Counted from the first letter of the stretch, positions 12,330 to 23,851 are shown. The stretch is DNA of 64,000 nt from Perognathus longimembris pacificus (GCF_023159225.1 NC_063175.1:5881755-5945754); one strand, 5' to 3'. The notes: generated by a model from the sequence alone, not told the origin. Numbers and translations are program-made.

Positions 12330-12660
12330 GGTGGCTCAGGCCTGTAATCCTATCTATTTAGCTGAGATATAAAAGATTGTGTTTCAAGGCCAGCCTGGGC
12401 AGAAATCCACTAGACTCCATCGATTGATCAAGATACATTGATCAAGGTACATTGTATTCATAAACTGCTTTGTTAAATGGCAACTGCTTTGTATAACCAC
12501 TTAAAGATAATAATAATAAAGTAAGGAACAAAACAAAACTGAAATATTCAGCACAAAGCAAAGAATAGAGGTGTGGTATAAGTGGCAGAACACTAGCAAC
12601 CAAACAAACCAAATGACTATGAGACTGTATTCAAACCTTAGTATCACCAAAAGCAGAAAG
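12330..12660 (+). mobile_element. B1/ID SINE split by another retrotransposon 3' end
   Basis: The B1-like half is at 12330-12424 ('ccctggtggctcaggcctgtaatcc') and the ID-like half at about 12565-12660 ('gtggtataagtggcagaac', B-box-like 'tattcaaacct'). Between them lies a separate unit, about 12426-12535 ('gtacattgtattcataaactgc', ending AATAAAG), shared with 23.7, 49.8 and 53.6 kb. Confidence 0.65.
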
Positions 12661-12975
12661 GTAGATATGAGTTAAGTACAAAGGATGGAATTTACCCTCT
12701 GAAGAGTTCACATCTACAAAATATGGATGAAAGTCTAACATATCATGGACATAAGATCAGGGTTTGAACAAGTTACATGGATCTTATCTCACCATGCCTC
12801 CCACTGGATCTCTTATATTAGTATGAGAGAAACAGAATTGCTTATTTGACTAACAAACTTATACTTTCCCTGAATAATGATTAAATCCATAGGAATGATA
12901 GCAGATTCTTATATGACATGCTATTTCAGAATATCACTACTAATTTCAGTTTACAATAATATTGAACATCTATAT
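12661..12975. other. Unannotated spacer
   Basis: No recognisable gene or repeat. Confidence 0.4.
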
Positions 12976-13352
12976 CTGTTAGTCAGCTTTGTGTTGCTAC
13001 AGCAAATACTCAAGATAATCAGCTTAAAAGAAGGAAAGACTTATTTTGACTCACCATTTTTCAGCCTGTGATTTGTTGGCCTGTTGCGAGGCTGTGTACC
13101 ACGAAGAAAGCATTTGGTTGAGCAAAACCACTCACTTGTAATCAGGGAGGAAAAGAAAGAGGAAGGAGCTGGGGCCCACAATCCTCTCTGAGGACACGCC
13201 CATAGCCCCTTTTGAGGACACACCCCCAATGACTAAAAGATCTCACACCTTCGTCACAATTTCCACCACTTAACTAGCAAACTTCATACCACCATACTAG
13301 GGACTAAGCCTTTAATAAATGAGCTTTGTGGGACATTGAAGACCCAAATGAT
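12976..13352 (-). mobile_element. MaLR-type LTR (MLT/MST-like), antisense
   Basis: Reverse-oriented solo LTR of the mammalian MaLR group. It starts with 'ctgttagtcagctttgtgttgctac', shows the 'aagacttattttgactcacc' block, 'gaaagaggaaggagctggggcccac', 'cacccccaatgactaaaagatc', and ends near 'actaagcctttaataaatgagctttgtgggacattg'. Family logic comes from recalled MLT/MST consensus layout. No internal coding region is present. Confidence 0.75.
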
Positions 13353-14076
13353 AACTATGTTTGTACAATGTTAGGGTTTAGATTTTCCTGGTAAAATTGT
13401 GTTAACTTTTAGTTTTTTCATAAAATGTATGTAAGAGAAGACAATCATTTTGACAAAAAGAAAATGACATCTCCAAAAGTCAGTTAGGCTCCTAGGGTGA
13501 CAAGAACAGCATTTAAGTGGGGAGAGATGCACTGGGTGAGAGCACTGTGAAGAACCCGAGCACTGACAAGACTGGTTAACTACTTTGGAGAGTCAGCAGC
13601 ACTTTTACAAAGAAGGGAATTTCCATGAGCCAGAAGCCACATAGCAGCCATGTGAAAAGCAAAACAAAACAAAACAAAAAAAAAACCTCAGTCAGCAAAC
13701 AGAGAGTAAGGAGGTTTTGAGCATTGTTTATTGAAAGTAGCAGCCATGTTACCATAAGTCAGATGTAGCTCAGAGAAAAGATATCTTCACATTTCAAGGC
13801 AGAAGACTTGATTTTAAAGACTTGTCCTCACTGAAACCAAGGAGAAAGAACTAAGGAGAAATAAAGTATGAAAAGTCTTTGACTCTAGGGGAAAAAGGGC
13901 CTAGATGCGGTCATGCCAAGGATCTAGCCCAAGAAAAAATAAATAAATCAACTCAAAGGAGGCCCAAGTCGAGCCCGGAACCAAACCTGTGACAAAGAAA
14001 TGTGAAGAATTCCAAGGCAAGAACCTGTACAGGAAAAATTAAGCATAGGACACATAGCCTTAGAAAAAGGAATTAT
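13353..14076. other. No gene recognised
   Basis: Unique-looking AT-rich sequence with an (AAAAC)n patch at 13662-13685, which may be an old retrotransposon tail. Confidence 0.4.
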
Positions 14077-14294
14077 GACAGTAATAAGTTTTTGTTTTGT
14101 TTTTTTAAACTCAGGGCCTGAGCACTGTCCCTGGCTTCTTTTTACTCAAGTCTAGTACTCTGCCACTTGAGCCACAGCGCCCCTTCTGGCTTTTTCTATA
14201 TATGTGGTGCTGAGGAATTGGACCCAGAGCTTCGTGTATACGAGGCAAGCAATCGGCCACTAAGCCACATTCCCATCCTGATAGTAATAAGTTT
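14077..14294 (-). mobile_element. IDL-Geo-type SINE with TSD
   Basis: The target-site duplication ga(c/t)agtaataagttt is at 14077-14091 and 14280-14294. The antisense element 14092-14279 contains 'ctgagcactgtccctggcttc', 'gccacttgagccacagcgcc', 'tatatgtggtgctgaggaatt' and 'cgaggcaagcaatcggccac'. Its tail is T-rich on the plus strand (TTTTTGTTTTGTTTTTTT). Confidence 0.93.
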
Positions 14295-14324
14295 CTAGCA
14301 TGAGAGAGTGTTGAAGAAGTTGTC

Positions 14325-14656
14325 AAAGCCAGGTGCCAGTGACTCACACCTGTAATGTTAACTACACTTAGGCTGAATTGGGAGGAACCTGGTTCCTCCT
14401 AGACCAGCCCGTTGAAGAAAAGTTTCTTTCAGTCAAACTGTACCTCGAAGCAAAGAAGTTAGTTAAAGTAACATGTGTCTGTCATCCCAGCTACAATGAG
14501 AAGGCTAAAATAGGCAAGTGGCAGCCCAGGCGCATGCCTAGCCAGGAAATAAGAACTTATCTCAGAAATGAAAAAGGGCTGGAGATATGGCTCAGATACA
14601 GCACCTACTTAGCAAGTGTGAAGTCTTGAGTTCAAACCCAAAAGAAAAAAAAAAGT
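14325..14656 (+). mobile_element. B1-dimer plus ID SINE (MEN-like layout)
   Basis: Two B1-like units (from about 14333 'gtgccagtgactcacacctg' and from about 14473 'catgtgtctgtcatcccagc') are followed by an ID-like unit ('ggctggagatatggctcag', B-box 'gagttcaaacc') and an A-rich tail. This dimeric layout recalls MEN-type SINEs of other rodents. The same layout recurs at 27.5, 44.6 and 63.4 kb. Confidence 0.75.
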
Positions 14657-15000
14657 GGGTTTTTTTCCCTGCCCCCCAAAAATATAAAAGTTTCCAGAAG
14701 TGCCATGAGACTCATGAAAGAAGATACGGCAGATGACAAAGCAGAAGCAGTAGAGGACATTGCTGGCGTGGCAGGAAGAGAACCTGTGGAGTGAGAGAGT
14801 GAGACTGTGTTAGAGTGCTACTCTGCTGGGAGGTTGATATGGTGGGCCCCACAAATTTGCTGTGTTCACTCTGGGCAGCAGGAGAGTACCTCCAACTCTC
14901 CTCATGCACACTGGAGACTGAGTACTAGAGTAAGATGATGGTTAAACTACTCATTCCACATACAACTGCAAATGTAAATTAAATCTTCTCTTGAGCTTAC

Positions 15001-15165
15001 AGCCAGTGTCCCTAAGGCTAGCACTCTATCACTTGAGCCACAGCTCCACTTCTGGCTTTTTGGTGCTTTATTGGAGATAAGAATCTCACAGATTTTCCTT
15101 CCCAAACCAGTTTTGAACCTTGATCCTCAGATCCCAGCCTCCTGAGTAGCTAGGATTACTAGCCA
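15001..15165 (-). mobile_element. B1/ID composite SINE, antisense, partial
   Basis: 'gctagcactctatcacttgagccacagc' followed by the linker 'ttggagataagaatctcacag' and antisense B1 'cagcctcctgagtagctagg'. The ID end is truncated. Confidence 0.8.
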
Positions 15166-15856
15166 GCTATTAATGCCCCATTGTCAAGGAAATCGTACAT
15201 TACTTCCACGCTTTTGCTTTCTATTTTTCTTTGGAACAATTTTTGTGTATTAATGTCTTCCATATCTCTATCCTACATTTCAACCTTATTTTCTAGAATT
15301 AATGTTGTACTTGACACTTCTTTGGAGGTAAAGTCATTGGTACAATGTCTAATCTAAAGGACAGGCACATTAAATTTAAATAGATCCAGATCAGTGTTCG
15401 GCAGAGGAATCTGGCATAGATTCTCAGAGAAAATGCTTAGCAATGTCTGAGAGGAAGAAGTTTCATCACGGAAATATTGTAATGCCCTATGTTTATTCCA
15501 GGATTCCTGATTTATTATGAATCGCTCATTGGCCATCACTGTGGTAATGTTTGAAATACATTTTTGTATCTTAGGTAATGAAAAAGGGTGTATATACAGA
15601 AAGACTTAAATTTAATTTTCATGATTAAATAGAGGAGTTAATGGCTTAACCCCTTGGCCTGCTTACTAAAATTGAATGGCAAGAGGCCATTTGAATTTAT
15701 GGAAAAGTCTCTCAACTTGGCAAGGAAACCTCCATTTAATCTGACCTGAAGAATGCAAAGAAGACCTGTGTCTTAGGAAAAGTTGAATAAGAATTGTTGG
15801 TTAGAATTTGCTAGGGGGAGGAGTGATGTTCAGAGAGGCCAGGTGAGCAGACATGG
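15166..15856. other. No gene recognised
   Basis: Unique-looking sequence. The minus ORF at 15354-15539 has no recognisable features. Confidence 0.4.
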
Positions 15857-16225
15857 GGGTTCACTCATGCTGTCATGACAAAGCACCACAAACTGGATGG
15901 CTCAAGTGACAGAAATGTATCTCACCAACCTGAAGATGAGAGGTCAAAGGTCCCAGGCCATGCTTCCTCTGAAGGTGCTAAGGCAGCCCCTGTTTCATAT
16001 CTCTGTTTCACAACTGTGGCCACACAACTCTCATCTTTATGGAGCATTCTCCCTGTATGCATAGCTTTCTCTGTGTGTAAACTTTTCCTTCCTAGGGGAA
16101 AAAAAAGCACTAATACTGAATTAGGGGCCCTTCCCACTCCACCATGGTCTTAACTTATGGCATCTGTAATAGTCCTATTTCCAAATCCAGTCTTATTCTG
16201 AGTCACTTAAAGCTATGACTTCAAC
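15857..16225 (-). mobile_element. MLT1-like MaLR LTR, antisense
   Basis: The order of blocks matches an inverted MLT1A/B-type LTR: 'ctgtcatgacaaagcaccacaaactggatggct', 'aggtcaaaggtcccaggcca', 'attaggggcccttcccactcc', 'tctgtaatagtcctatttccaaatccag', 'ctatgacttcaacacc'. It is a solo LTR without an internal region. Confidence 0.75.
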
Positions 16226-16894
16226 ACCCCATAACTGGACAGTGGGAAAATAATAGAGGATGTGAATAATATATGGACAGTGAAAAAAAGTATATTTACC
16301 TCTTTTCCAGTGCTCTCTCAACACCTAGGATCCAACGAAAGACTCAGTAGTAGACTCGGTAGTATAGCCAACAGGTCCTGACTAAGCATTCTGTTTCATA
16401 TCTTTTGGTGAAGATGGAAAAGCTAAAGTCTTCAGACAAAGCAAGGCATTCAGTCAAGCACCACTGCAGCAAATCCAAAACCTAGATCAGATTCTTCTTG
16501 TTTCCTATTTGCTGTGTCCAGTGTCCAAGACCAAGTGCTAGGCTATCAAAAACAGTTTTGTACGTGAGCCGATCATAGCTTACAGTTTCAGTGGTAAATG
16601 AAAGGGTGGTGCCGTTCTGTACTTAAACTTGGGCATCAAAACTCCCACATCTCCCTTCTTCCACAGAAGGATGTTCCTGCTGCATTTCACCAGTGTCCTG
16701 GTAAAGACCAGGTCATTGTCCATTTCTCCATCCATTTCTCTGTCCTAGTGTATCAAAGCCTGGCACCATTCCAAGATGGTGATCAAAAGTGGGCCAACCT
16801 AACTGATTTGCTTCTTAACAGGTGATAGGTAGTTTTTCAATGGCAGCAAGTCAGTCTCCCCTCTTTCTTCTCTGCTGGAGTCTTTAGGCTTTCT
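16226..16894. other. No gene recognised
   Basis: Unique-looking sequence. A short plus ORF (16598-16825) has no family resemblance. Confidence 0.4.
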
Positions 16895-17860
16895 TAATGA
16901 CTGCTTTGAAGAATAAAATAAGGCACATTATATTTTCTCCTATTTTGCAGGTTGCCTTTTCACTACTGGTGGTTATTTTCTTTTCCCTTGGATGCAGTTT
17001 TCAGTTGGATGTAGTCCCACTTATCTATTTTACTTTGGCTTTTTGTTGCCTGTGTTTTTTGTGTCCTATCCAGGAAATCATTGCCAAGACAACTATCATG
17101 AAACTTGTCTTCTGCTTTTTTTTCTAGCAGTGTTACTGTTTCCTGTCTTTAAGTCATCAACCAAATCATTTGCATTGCTTTTGTGTAATATTCAAGTTAA
17201 AGACCCAATTTTGTTCTTTTTGAAAGTGGAATTCATATCGTCTCAGTATTATTAGTTAAGCATCCTTTCCCAGTTTTATATTCTTGGAACTGTGTCAAAG
17301 GTCATCTGACTGTTCTATTCCAATGGCTAACATGTCCGTCATGATATTCACACCCTACCACTTGGGTTACTATCACTTTATACTATACTTAGAAATTATA
17401 AAGTGGGATACTTCCCGGCCCTATTCTTTGTTTTTTGAATTGATTATCATATTTGTCGTATTTTGTAGTTTTAGGTAACTCTATGTGAATTTTAGATTTT
17501 TCTATTCTGGTGAAAATGTCACTGGGATGTTAATAGGGGTTGCTGCATTTTATATATTTGTTTTGGTAGTATGGACATTTTGTTGTGTGTGTGTCTATGC
17601 CAATACAAAAGCTTAAACTCATTCTGAGCTTTTTCACTCAAGATTGGTGTTCTACCATTTGGACCACACCTCCACTTTTGACATTTTTCTGGCTAGTTGG
17701 AAAAAAGAGTCTCCTGGACTTTTTGGACCACACTAGCTTCAAACTACAATCCTCACTCTCAGCCTCCTGAGGTGCTAAAATTACAGCTATGAGATACTAG
17801 CACCAGGCTTAGACATTTTAACAGTATGCAGTTTTCCAAACCATATCTCTACCAAGAGGT
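16895..17860 (-). mobile_element. Ancient L1M-type fragment, antisense, split by a SINE
   Basis: Blocks characteristic of mammalian L1 ORF2 read in reverse: 'gatgtagtcccacttatctattt', 'gtcctatccaggaaatcattgccaag', 'aatggctaacatgtcc', 'gttttggtagtatggacatttt' and, after the SINE, 'agacattttaacagtatgcagttttccaa'. The match to the known L1 order on both sides of the SINE confirms a single old copy. Confidence 0.8.
17585..17812 (-). mobile_element. B1/ID composite SINE inserted in L1M
   Basis: Antisense SINE ('cactcaagattggtgttctaccatttggacc', 'cagcctcctgaggtgctaaaattacag') flanked by a short duplication of L1 sequence (ggacatttt at 17572-17580, agacatttt at 17811-17819). The L1 reading resumes immediately after it. 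Confidence 0.75.
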
Positions 17861-18033
17861 AAATTTCCAAAATTTGTAAGGAAGTCCTACAACTGAATAG
17901 TTTAAAGTCCAACTTCCTGACTTAAAAATGGGCTGTTTTGAATAGACATTTATCAAAAAAGACATGCAAATAGCATATAAGAGATATATAATATATGATA
18001 TGTACAAAAATGCTCAGTATCATCTATGATCAG

Positions 18034-18277
18034 GAAAAGATACATGCAGGGCTGGGGATATAGCCTAGTGGCAAGAGTGCCTGCCTCGGATACACGAGGC
18101 CCTAGGTTCGATTCCCCAGCACCACATATACAGAAAACGGCCAGAAGCGGCTCTGTGGCTCAAGTGGCGGAGTGCTAGCCTTGAGCTGGAAGAAGCCAGG
18201 GACAGTGCTCAGGCCCGGAGTCCAAGGCCCAGGACTGGCCAAAAAAAAAAAAAAAAAAAAAAGAAAAGATACATGCA
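18034..18277 (+). mobile_element. Young IDL-Geo-type SINE with 15-bp TSD
   Basis: The perfect TSD gaaaagatacatgca is at 18034-18048 and 18263-18277. The element 18049-18262 has an ID-like left monomer with A box 'tagcctagtggcaagagtg' and B box 'ggttcgattcc', then the right monomer 'gtggctcaagtggcggagtg...ggacagtgctcaggcc', and a 22-nt A tail. A long pure A tail and a perfect TSD indicate recent insertion. The tRNA-like promoter boxes mean Pol III transcription is possible in principle. Confidence 0.96.
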
Positions 18278-18873
18278 AATTTCATCAAACTATCATCTTA
18301 CACTTCGCAGGAGGGTTGTTTAGAAAAAAAATAAGCTAAGTGTTGGTCAGAATGTGGAGAAACTCAAATCTTTGGGTGACAATGGAGAATGGTACCATTA
18401 CTACAGATGGCAGTACAAAGATCCCCCAAAGAAATAATGATGGAAGTACTATGTGACCCAAAATCTCACTCTCTTTTTGCCCAAAGGTATTGAAGCCAGG
18501 ATCTTAAAATTAGCATTCCTATCTTCATTATAGCTCAATTTATAATAACTGAGATATGGACACAATCCAAATATCCACCAATGGATGAATAAATAAAGAA
18601 AATGTCATTTATCCACACAATGGATTATTATTCAGCCTTAAAGGAGAAGAAAATCCTATCACCTATGACAATATATACAAACATTCAGAAAATTACACTA
18701 AATAAGCCACTGGCAAAAAACGCAAATACTGCATACTTCTGCTTACATGAAGCATCTAAAATAGTTAAATTCATAGAATCAAAGGCAAAATGATGGTTCT
18801 TAGAAACTGGAGAGGGGAAAATTGGTAACGGGGAAATGAAGTTTCAATAAAGTCAGCAGATTGATAAGCCCTA

Positions 18874-18887
18874 GCGCCATCTGATGT
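18874..18887 (-). promoter_or_regulatory. CTCF-like motif (candidate)
   Basis: The minus strand reads acatcagatggcgc, matching 12 of 14 positions of the CTCF core CCASYAGRKGGCRS. It lies inside the L1M remnant. Motif only; occupancy is unknown. Confidence 0.3.
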
Positions 18888-19119
18888 ACAACATGCTGGT
18901 CAGCAATGATTTATCATGCACTTGAGGTTTCCTCAGAAGGGAAGAGCTCACATTAAGGGTTCTTAATCCAATAAAAACTAAAATAGAACATAATCTGTGG
19001 CTTGTTTATGTTGGCATTAAGGGGCTCAGCCTCCCTGGATAGATGTAAGTAGTCAACATGGTTTTCTTAAAATTGTGAAGAATTGGCCACCATCTCTTAT
19101 CTGCTCTTCAGACCTGGGT

Positions 19120-19360
19120 GACTTATTATATATATATATATTTTTTTTTTTTTTTGGCCAGTCCTGGGGCTTGAACTCAGGGCCCTGAGCACTGTCCCTG
19201 GCTTCTTTTTGCTCAAGGCTAGCACTCTGCCACTTGAGCCACAGCACCACTTCTGGCCGTTTTCTATATATGTGGTGCTGGGGAATCGAACCCAGGGCTT
19301 CATGTATGTGAGACAAGCTCTCTTGCCACTAGGCCATATTTTCAGCCCCGACTTATTATA
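19120..19360 (-). mobile_element. IDL-Geo-type SINE with TSD
   Basis: The TSD gacttattata is at 19120-19130 and 19350-19360. The antisense element carries a T tract (about 19141-19155), 'ggccagtcctggggcttgaac', 'gccacttgagccacagcacc' and 'gtggtgctggggaatcgaac'. A (TA)n run sits between the TSD and the T tract. Confidence 0.93.
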
Positions 19361-20172
19361 AATTTAACACATGGAGAAGTAAATAGTTTCTGTTGCAAAT
19401 GGCATGGTATTCATGCTATTCAGGATACATCTCCACAGTTTGGATGAATTCTGTACTGCCTCTAATCACACGAGGTTTCTCCCTTACACATACACACACC
19501 CATTTCACCTTTGTCAACCTATTCAAAGATGAGCTTGAAACAATCTTTTGAGGTGAATGCATTTTACTTCCTTTGTGCATAGGACTTTTCAAAAAGCAAA
19601 GTATTGATCAGCCCACTATCCTAGGTTGTCTCAAGAATACTGCATTGTCTCTAAACAAGCAATTCTTCTTGGTTGCTATCGAAGATGCATCAGTTTTACT
19701 CTTATCAAATTCATAATTTGAAAATGGCAGGAGATTAATTATGGGTATGCTTTTCAATTTCAGCAGTCAATTAACAGGCAATTGTATGAAGACCACAATA
19801 ATTACATTGTTCTGCAAGCATTGCACTACAAGTCTTGTTTGAGTATATTTAGACTTTTAAAAGAGAATCTGATTAGCATTTCTTTTTTAAATGAATTTGA
19901 CATTCAAAGGGTGCATGGATTTACTTTGGATATTAGATCAAATTAGCATTACATTTTTATACAGTCCACGCCACCATCCTAGAGAATATTTTTCATGAAT
20001 TCCTGTGATAACCATCATTAGATTCAGGTGTAAGAAATCAGAAGGAACCCCAAATCCCATAGACCATATTAAAATATTTCTCCTCATATTGAAGTTGCTT
20101 TGCATCAGTCTTAAAGATCTATTCTACTGTGGAAAACTGCAAGAAAAGAACTCTCTTTCTGCCTGCCGACCT
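19361..20172. other. No gene recognised
   Basis: Unique-looking sequence with no clear repeat or ORF. Confidence 0.4.
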
Positions 20173-20411
20173 CTTTTTTGTGTTAGTTACTGGGATTTGA
20201 CCTCAGGGCCTGGGCACTGTCCGTTAGCTTTTTTGCTCAAAGCTGACTTTTACTTGATCCATAACATTTCTGGCTTTTTTTTTGTGTGTGTGTTTAACTG
20301 AAGATAATAGCCTCATAGACTTTTGTGCCTGGGCTACTGTCAGACATCAATCCTCAGATCACAACCTCCTGAATACCTAGGATTACAGGTGTGCAACAGT
20401 GGCTTTCAGCT
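20173..20411 (-). mobile_element. B1/ID composite SINE, antisense
   Basis: 'actgggatttgacctcagggcctgggcactgtcc', a G/T-rich interruption at the linker (about 20273-20293), then B1 'cctcctgaatacctaggattacagg'. Confidence 0.8.
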
Positions 20412-20869
20412 GTATTCTGTTTCCTTGTGGACATCTTTTTCTGTTCTGAAAGTTAGAAAGGAAGGTTAGAGTGAGGACAGGACAGGTTCTTGAAAATGGT
20501 CCTGGCAGTATTCAATTTAGATAGTCTATGACTTATTTTCATATGCTGTCATATCACAAATCCTAATCATACAGTTTGATGACTTGTGGCAAATATATAA
20601 CCAACACTAGACTCACAACATGCCTTTCCATCATGGTAGAAAGTCACATGGCATTTCACAATAGAACCTTAGGATGGTGTTTCTTTTCAGGTACAGCTAC
20701 CATTACCGCCTACATTGTCTGGCAGCAGAAGTGTCAGACTCATTTAATCAATTTTGTCTTTGGTGTTTGGAAGAAGAGGAAAGGCTATTGTTGATTGTTA
20801 GGTGCACTGAAAGACCCCCAACTCCTTCAGACATTTGTTGGAGCTCTGGCTTTAGATTTTAAGAAAAAG

Positions 20870-21040
20870 ACTTAACTCTTGGCTCTGTTTCTACTTATTA
20901 GAATTGTCTAAAATCCGTGTCTTAGCTTCTTTATCGACAATGATGTTGAAAATCCTACCTCATAAAGTTGTTGTAAAGATTAACTGAAATGTTTTTATGT
21001 GCCTGGCACTCAAAGGTACTCAATTGATCTTCTACTTTGA
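20870..21040 (+). mobile_element. MIR SINE
   Basis: Sense MIR core and 3' part: 'tctttatcgacaatgatgttgaaaatcctacctcataaagttgttgtaaagattaactgaaatg', then 'gcctggcactcaaaggtactcaat'. These follow the MIR order 'cctcatctgtaaaatg...cctacctcatagggttgttgtgagg...cctggcac'. Confidence 0.75.
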
Positions 21041-21251
21041 GTATTGAGTCTTTTCTCTCCTTCTTAATTCTTCTCCCACAAACAAGTAGCTAAAAGCTAC
21101 AGTCCAAAGTACTTGCGTATTGTCTACATGTCCCTGAGTTTTATCTCAAACCCTGAAAATGAAAAGGCCTGTATGCGTGAGTGGATGTGCATGTGTGTGT
21201 TACATTCCAGGTTTGAAGGATGTGGCATTTGAAAAACCAACACTTCTCATC

Positions 21252-21521
21252 AGAAAATGAATCTAGGAAAGGGAATACCAACATGGAGAGACAAAGGATA
21301 AAAAGATAAGTCAATGCAATAGCAATACTTACAAAACTATATAGTGTAAACCAAACTGTACAATTCATGATGGGGAGGAAAATGGGGAGGGGGAGGGGTG
21401 AAATGAGGGAGGAGGTAACAAGTTGGATAAGAAATGTGCTTACTGCCTTACATATGAAACTGTAACCCCTATGTACTTCACTTTGACAATAAAGAAATGA
21501 AAACAAAAAGAAAATGAATCT
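21252..21521 (+). mobile_element. Short 5'-truncated L1 insertion with 13-bp TSD
   Basis: The perfect TSD agaaaatgaatct is at 21252-21264 and 21509-21521. The 244-bp insert is only L1 3'UTR: 'aggaaagggaataccaacatgg', a polypurine tract, 'gccttacatatgaaactgtaacccctatg', AATAAAG and an A-rich tail. No coding sequence is present. Confidence 0.95.
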
Positions 21522-22274
21522 TTGCGAATGCATTAGTATACTTGAGTTATTTCCCTTTCAGGTAGCATATTTGCTTTTTAATTTAGGCCTTTAGGAAAGT
21601 GAGGGGGCTGGGGAAAGGTGTAATATTTGGAGGCAGGCAGCCATAGTACTCTTCACATTCCAGAAGCCCTCCATCCACGCATGTGCACACCTGCCTACAT
21701 TACCTTGGGTGACTTTTGTCAGGAAAAGATGATATGTACAGGTTGCAGACAAATTTTAGACACGCTGTTTTAAACAGACTCCCACAAGCATTCAAGTCAG
21801 AGCCTGTCACACAGCTAAGTGCCATCCCAGGGGAGTGGCATTCTCGTGGTTGGAATGACAGTTGACAATCGAAGCTTATCGGATGAGTAGTATTACCATC
21901 AGGGAGCAGGTGATGTCTCTGGTTGCACTCCTCTCAAGGAAGCCATCCCATTGCTTCTACTGGAAGCACAAGGAGGGTGTGGGGAAGGGAAGCTGATTCG
22001 GCTTTCCACTAAAAACATACTTCAATTCAGAGCCTCCATTGGGGGAGGCTCTGAACACCCAGCTGAGCACTTTAGAGGATTGTCTTCCAAGCGCTGGTTA
22101 AACCCTCTGTGTGTGCTCTTCTCCTTTCTTTCCTTCCTTCCATCCTTCACACCCCTTTTCTTTTTTATTGGGATAATGAAGTCAAGGCCTTATGTTACGT
22201 GCACTATTTCCCCAGTCCTTTCTACTTCAGTTCTATTTCAGATACTCTTTCCTGCTTTTGCCAAAGCCACCCTT

Positions 22275-22336
22275 ATACAGATGACCTGTGCAGCCTGCTA
22301 CCTGCCTACCTATACAGATGACCTGTGCAGCCTGCT
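22275..22336. repeat. Tandem duplication, 39-bp period
   Basis: The block 'atacagatgacctgtgcagcctgcta' occurs twice, 39 bp apart, with 'cctgcctacct' between. Confidence 0.85.
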
Positions 22337-22397
22337 AGCTCTGCCTGTGTATAACTGGAATTATAATTGTGTAGCCATCATGGTCAGTTTATTCTTT

Positions 22398-22472
22398 CAG
22401 ATATCTATCAATCTACCTACCTACCTATCTACTTACCTACCTACCTATCCATCCATCTATCTACCTATCTAT
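22398..22472. repeat. (ACCT/ATCT)n microsatellite
   Basis: Interrupted tetranucleotide run of tacc, tatc and atcc units. The impurity suggests an older array. Confidence 0.9.
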
Positions 22473-23714
22473 GCCTAGACTGGTCACAAGCCATCATCTA
22501 CCATTTTCTGCTTCCCAAATACCTTCTCTTTCCTTTCCTATAACTGGAGGCAGCTAAACTCACCTCTCCAAGTACCCATTACTGTGCAAGGCTCTCCCTT
22601 CCTGCAATGGATTTGAAAACCTACTTTACTGTTGGCTAGTCATGATTTTGTACCAATTGCTCTTTCCAGGTGAGGTCAGTCCCATTCAACTTAAGTTTCT
22701 TCATGCTTAAAATATCATTAAAATCTGTCTTGAGAGTAGAAGATACTCTGAGAATTAAGCTTGTGTAGCTTTGCAGATTTTGAATTAAATGCAAGAACAG
22801 AACTGTAAGAATTTATATATCTTCAAGATATAAAGTTGTCTAAGCTCTGGCCCCCAAAGTAGGCATTGTACTAATTGTAGCTTGGCCTAGGCCTGATGAT
22901 AATATAAAAAAAAGAAAAAGAAAAATGTTCAAGCTGCATGCAAATTTGGCCTCAGTTGTATTTCCCCAACACATTCAGGCCTAACCCTTTGTTTCCTTCA
23001 ACTCATACTCAGCTGAGTGTGAATCAGGAAGTTATGTGTTGTAATCATGGACAAAAATACAGTATAAACTGCAAGAAAAAGTAGATACTTAATACTATTA
23101 AATACTATTAATTCTTCAGCTCCCAATTGCTTTCTTTACATCTATCTAGACAGCAGCAAGCTCTCAGTGGACTCTCTTGGTGGAAATGTCAGTGTACAGA
23201 AAACAGTTAATTTCATAGACCAATGAACAAGCAGCCCAGGGGACACTACTGAGCACAGCCTTCGTTCCCTTGACCATAATTTAGTTTACAAAGTGCCACT
23301 CCAGCGGGGGTTTCTTTATAGTTTTGTTACAATGCTTGTCATTTAGCATCAATTGTCAATGTCAATTGGTATTAGCCAACTAAATAGCAAAATTAGGAGT
23401 GCCCAGCTGTAGGAAAGAAAAAATACATCAAAGCAAAGTCTTCCTTCTTATTGTGACTGAACACTCCATTTCGCTGGTCCCAAAGAGAGGGAAAGATGGG
23501 GCCAGTGAATTTTATGCCATAAGGAGAAAATCTATTGATCCACCAGTAAGCAGATTGATAGGGAACAACTAAAATGAACACAGTCTTGGACATATATTCC
23601 TAAAATATGAGCTTAGAGTTTCTAGCAATGCCATACAGATGTACCCATACTTTTTGAGACAAAATTCTAGAAAGAGAAAAGTACCATGATGGCAGGTTCT
23701 TGAAGTTTCTGTTT

Positions 23715-23851
23715 AAAATAAGCCACTAAGGGACAACTTGGATCAAGATGAATTGTATTCATAAACTGCTTTGTTATATGGCAGTGTGTATGTTACATGG
23801 TAGGACAACTACTAGGGGAAAAAAAAACATAAATAATAAAAAAATAAGCCA
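23715..23851 (+). mobile_element. Short retrotransposon 3' end with TSD (type shared at four sites)
   Basis: The TSD aaaataagcca is at 23715-23725 and 23841-23851. The 115-bp insert ('gatcaagatgaattgtattc', 'ataaactgctttgttatatgg') ends in an A-rich AATAATAAAA tail. Related units are at 12.43, 49.83 and 53.55 kb. The truncated, tailed structure fits a LINE 3' end, possibly an older L1 3'UTR lineage. I cannot name it. Confidence 0.7.

Larger units (their letters stand above)
17935..18990 (+). mobile_element. Ancient L1M-type fragment, sense, split by an IDL-Geo
   Basis: Sense-strand L1 ORF2 3' region: 'gaatagacatttatcaaaaaagacatgcaaat', then after the SINE 'agtgttggtcagaatgtggagaaact', 'ccaccaatggatgaataaataaagaaaatg', 'cacacaatggattattattcagcc' and a diverged 3'UTR. 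It lies head to head with the antisense L1M just upstream. The small ORF 18602-18793 is a remnant of the ORF2 C terminus (MDYYSALK block). Confidence 0.8.
21522..23714. other. No gene recognised; two local tandem repeats
   Basis: Mostly unique-looking. A 175-codon plus ORF (21951-22478) exists, but its end is a translated ACCT/ATCT microsatellite, so I do not treat it as coding. Tandem features at 22275-22336 and 22398-22472 are listed separately. Confidence 0.45.

Noticed and set aside
18049..18262. tRNA gene suggested by A and B boxes
   Set aside because: The boxes belong to an ID-type SINE head. The sequence does not fold as a complete tRNA, and many copies of the same unit occur in the window.
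21951..22478. 175-codon plus-strand ORF
   Set aside because: It crosses a tandem duplication and ends in a translated ACCT/ATCT microsatellite, with an overlapping ORF in another frame. There is no recognisable domain.
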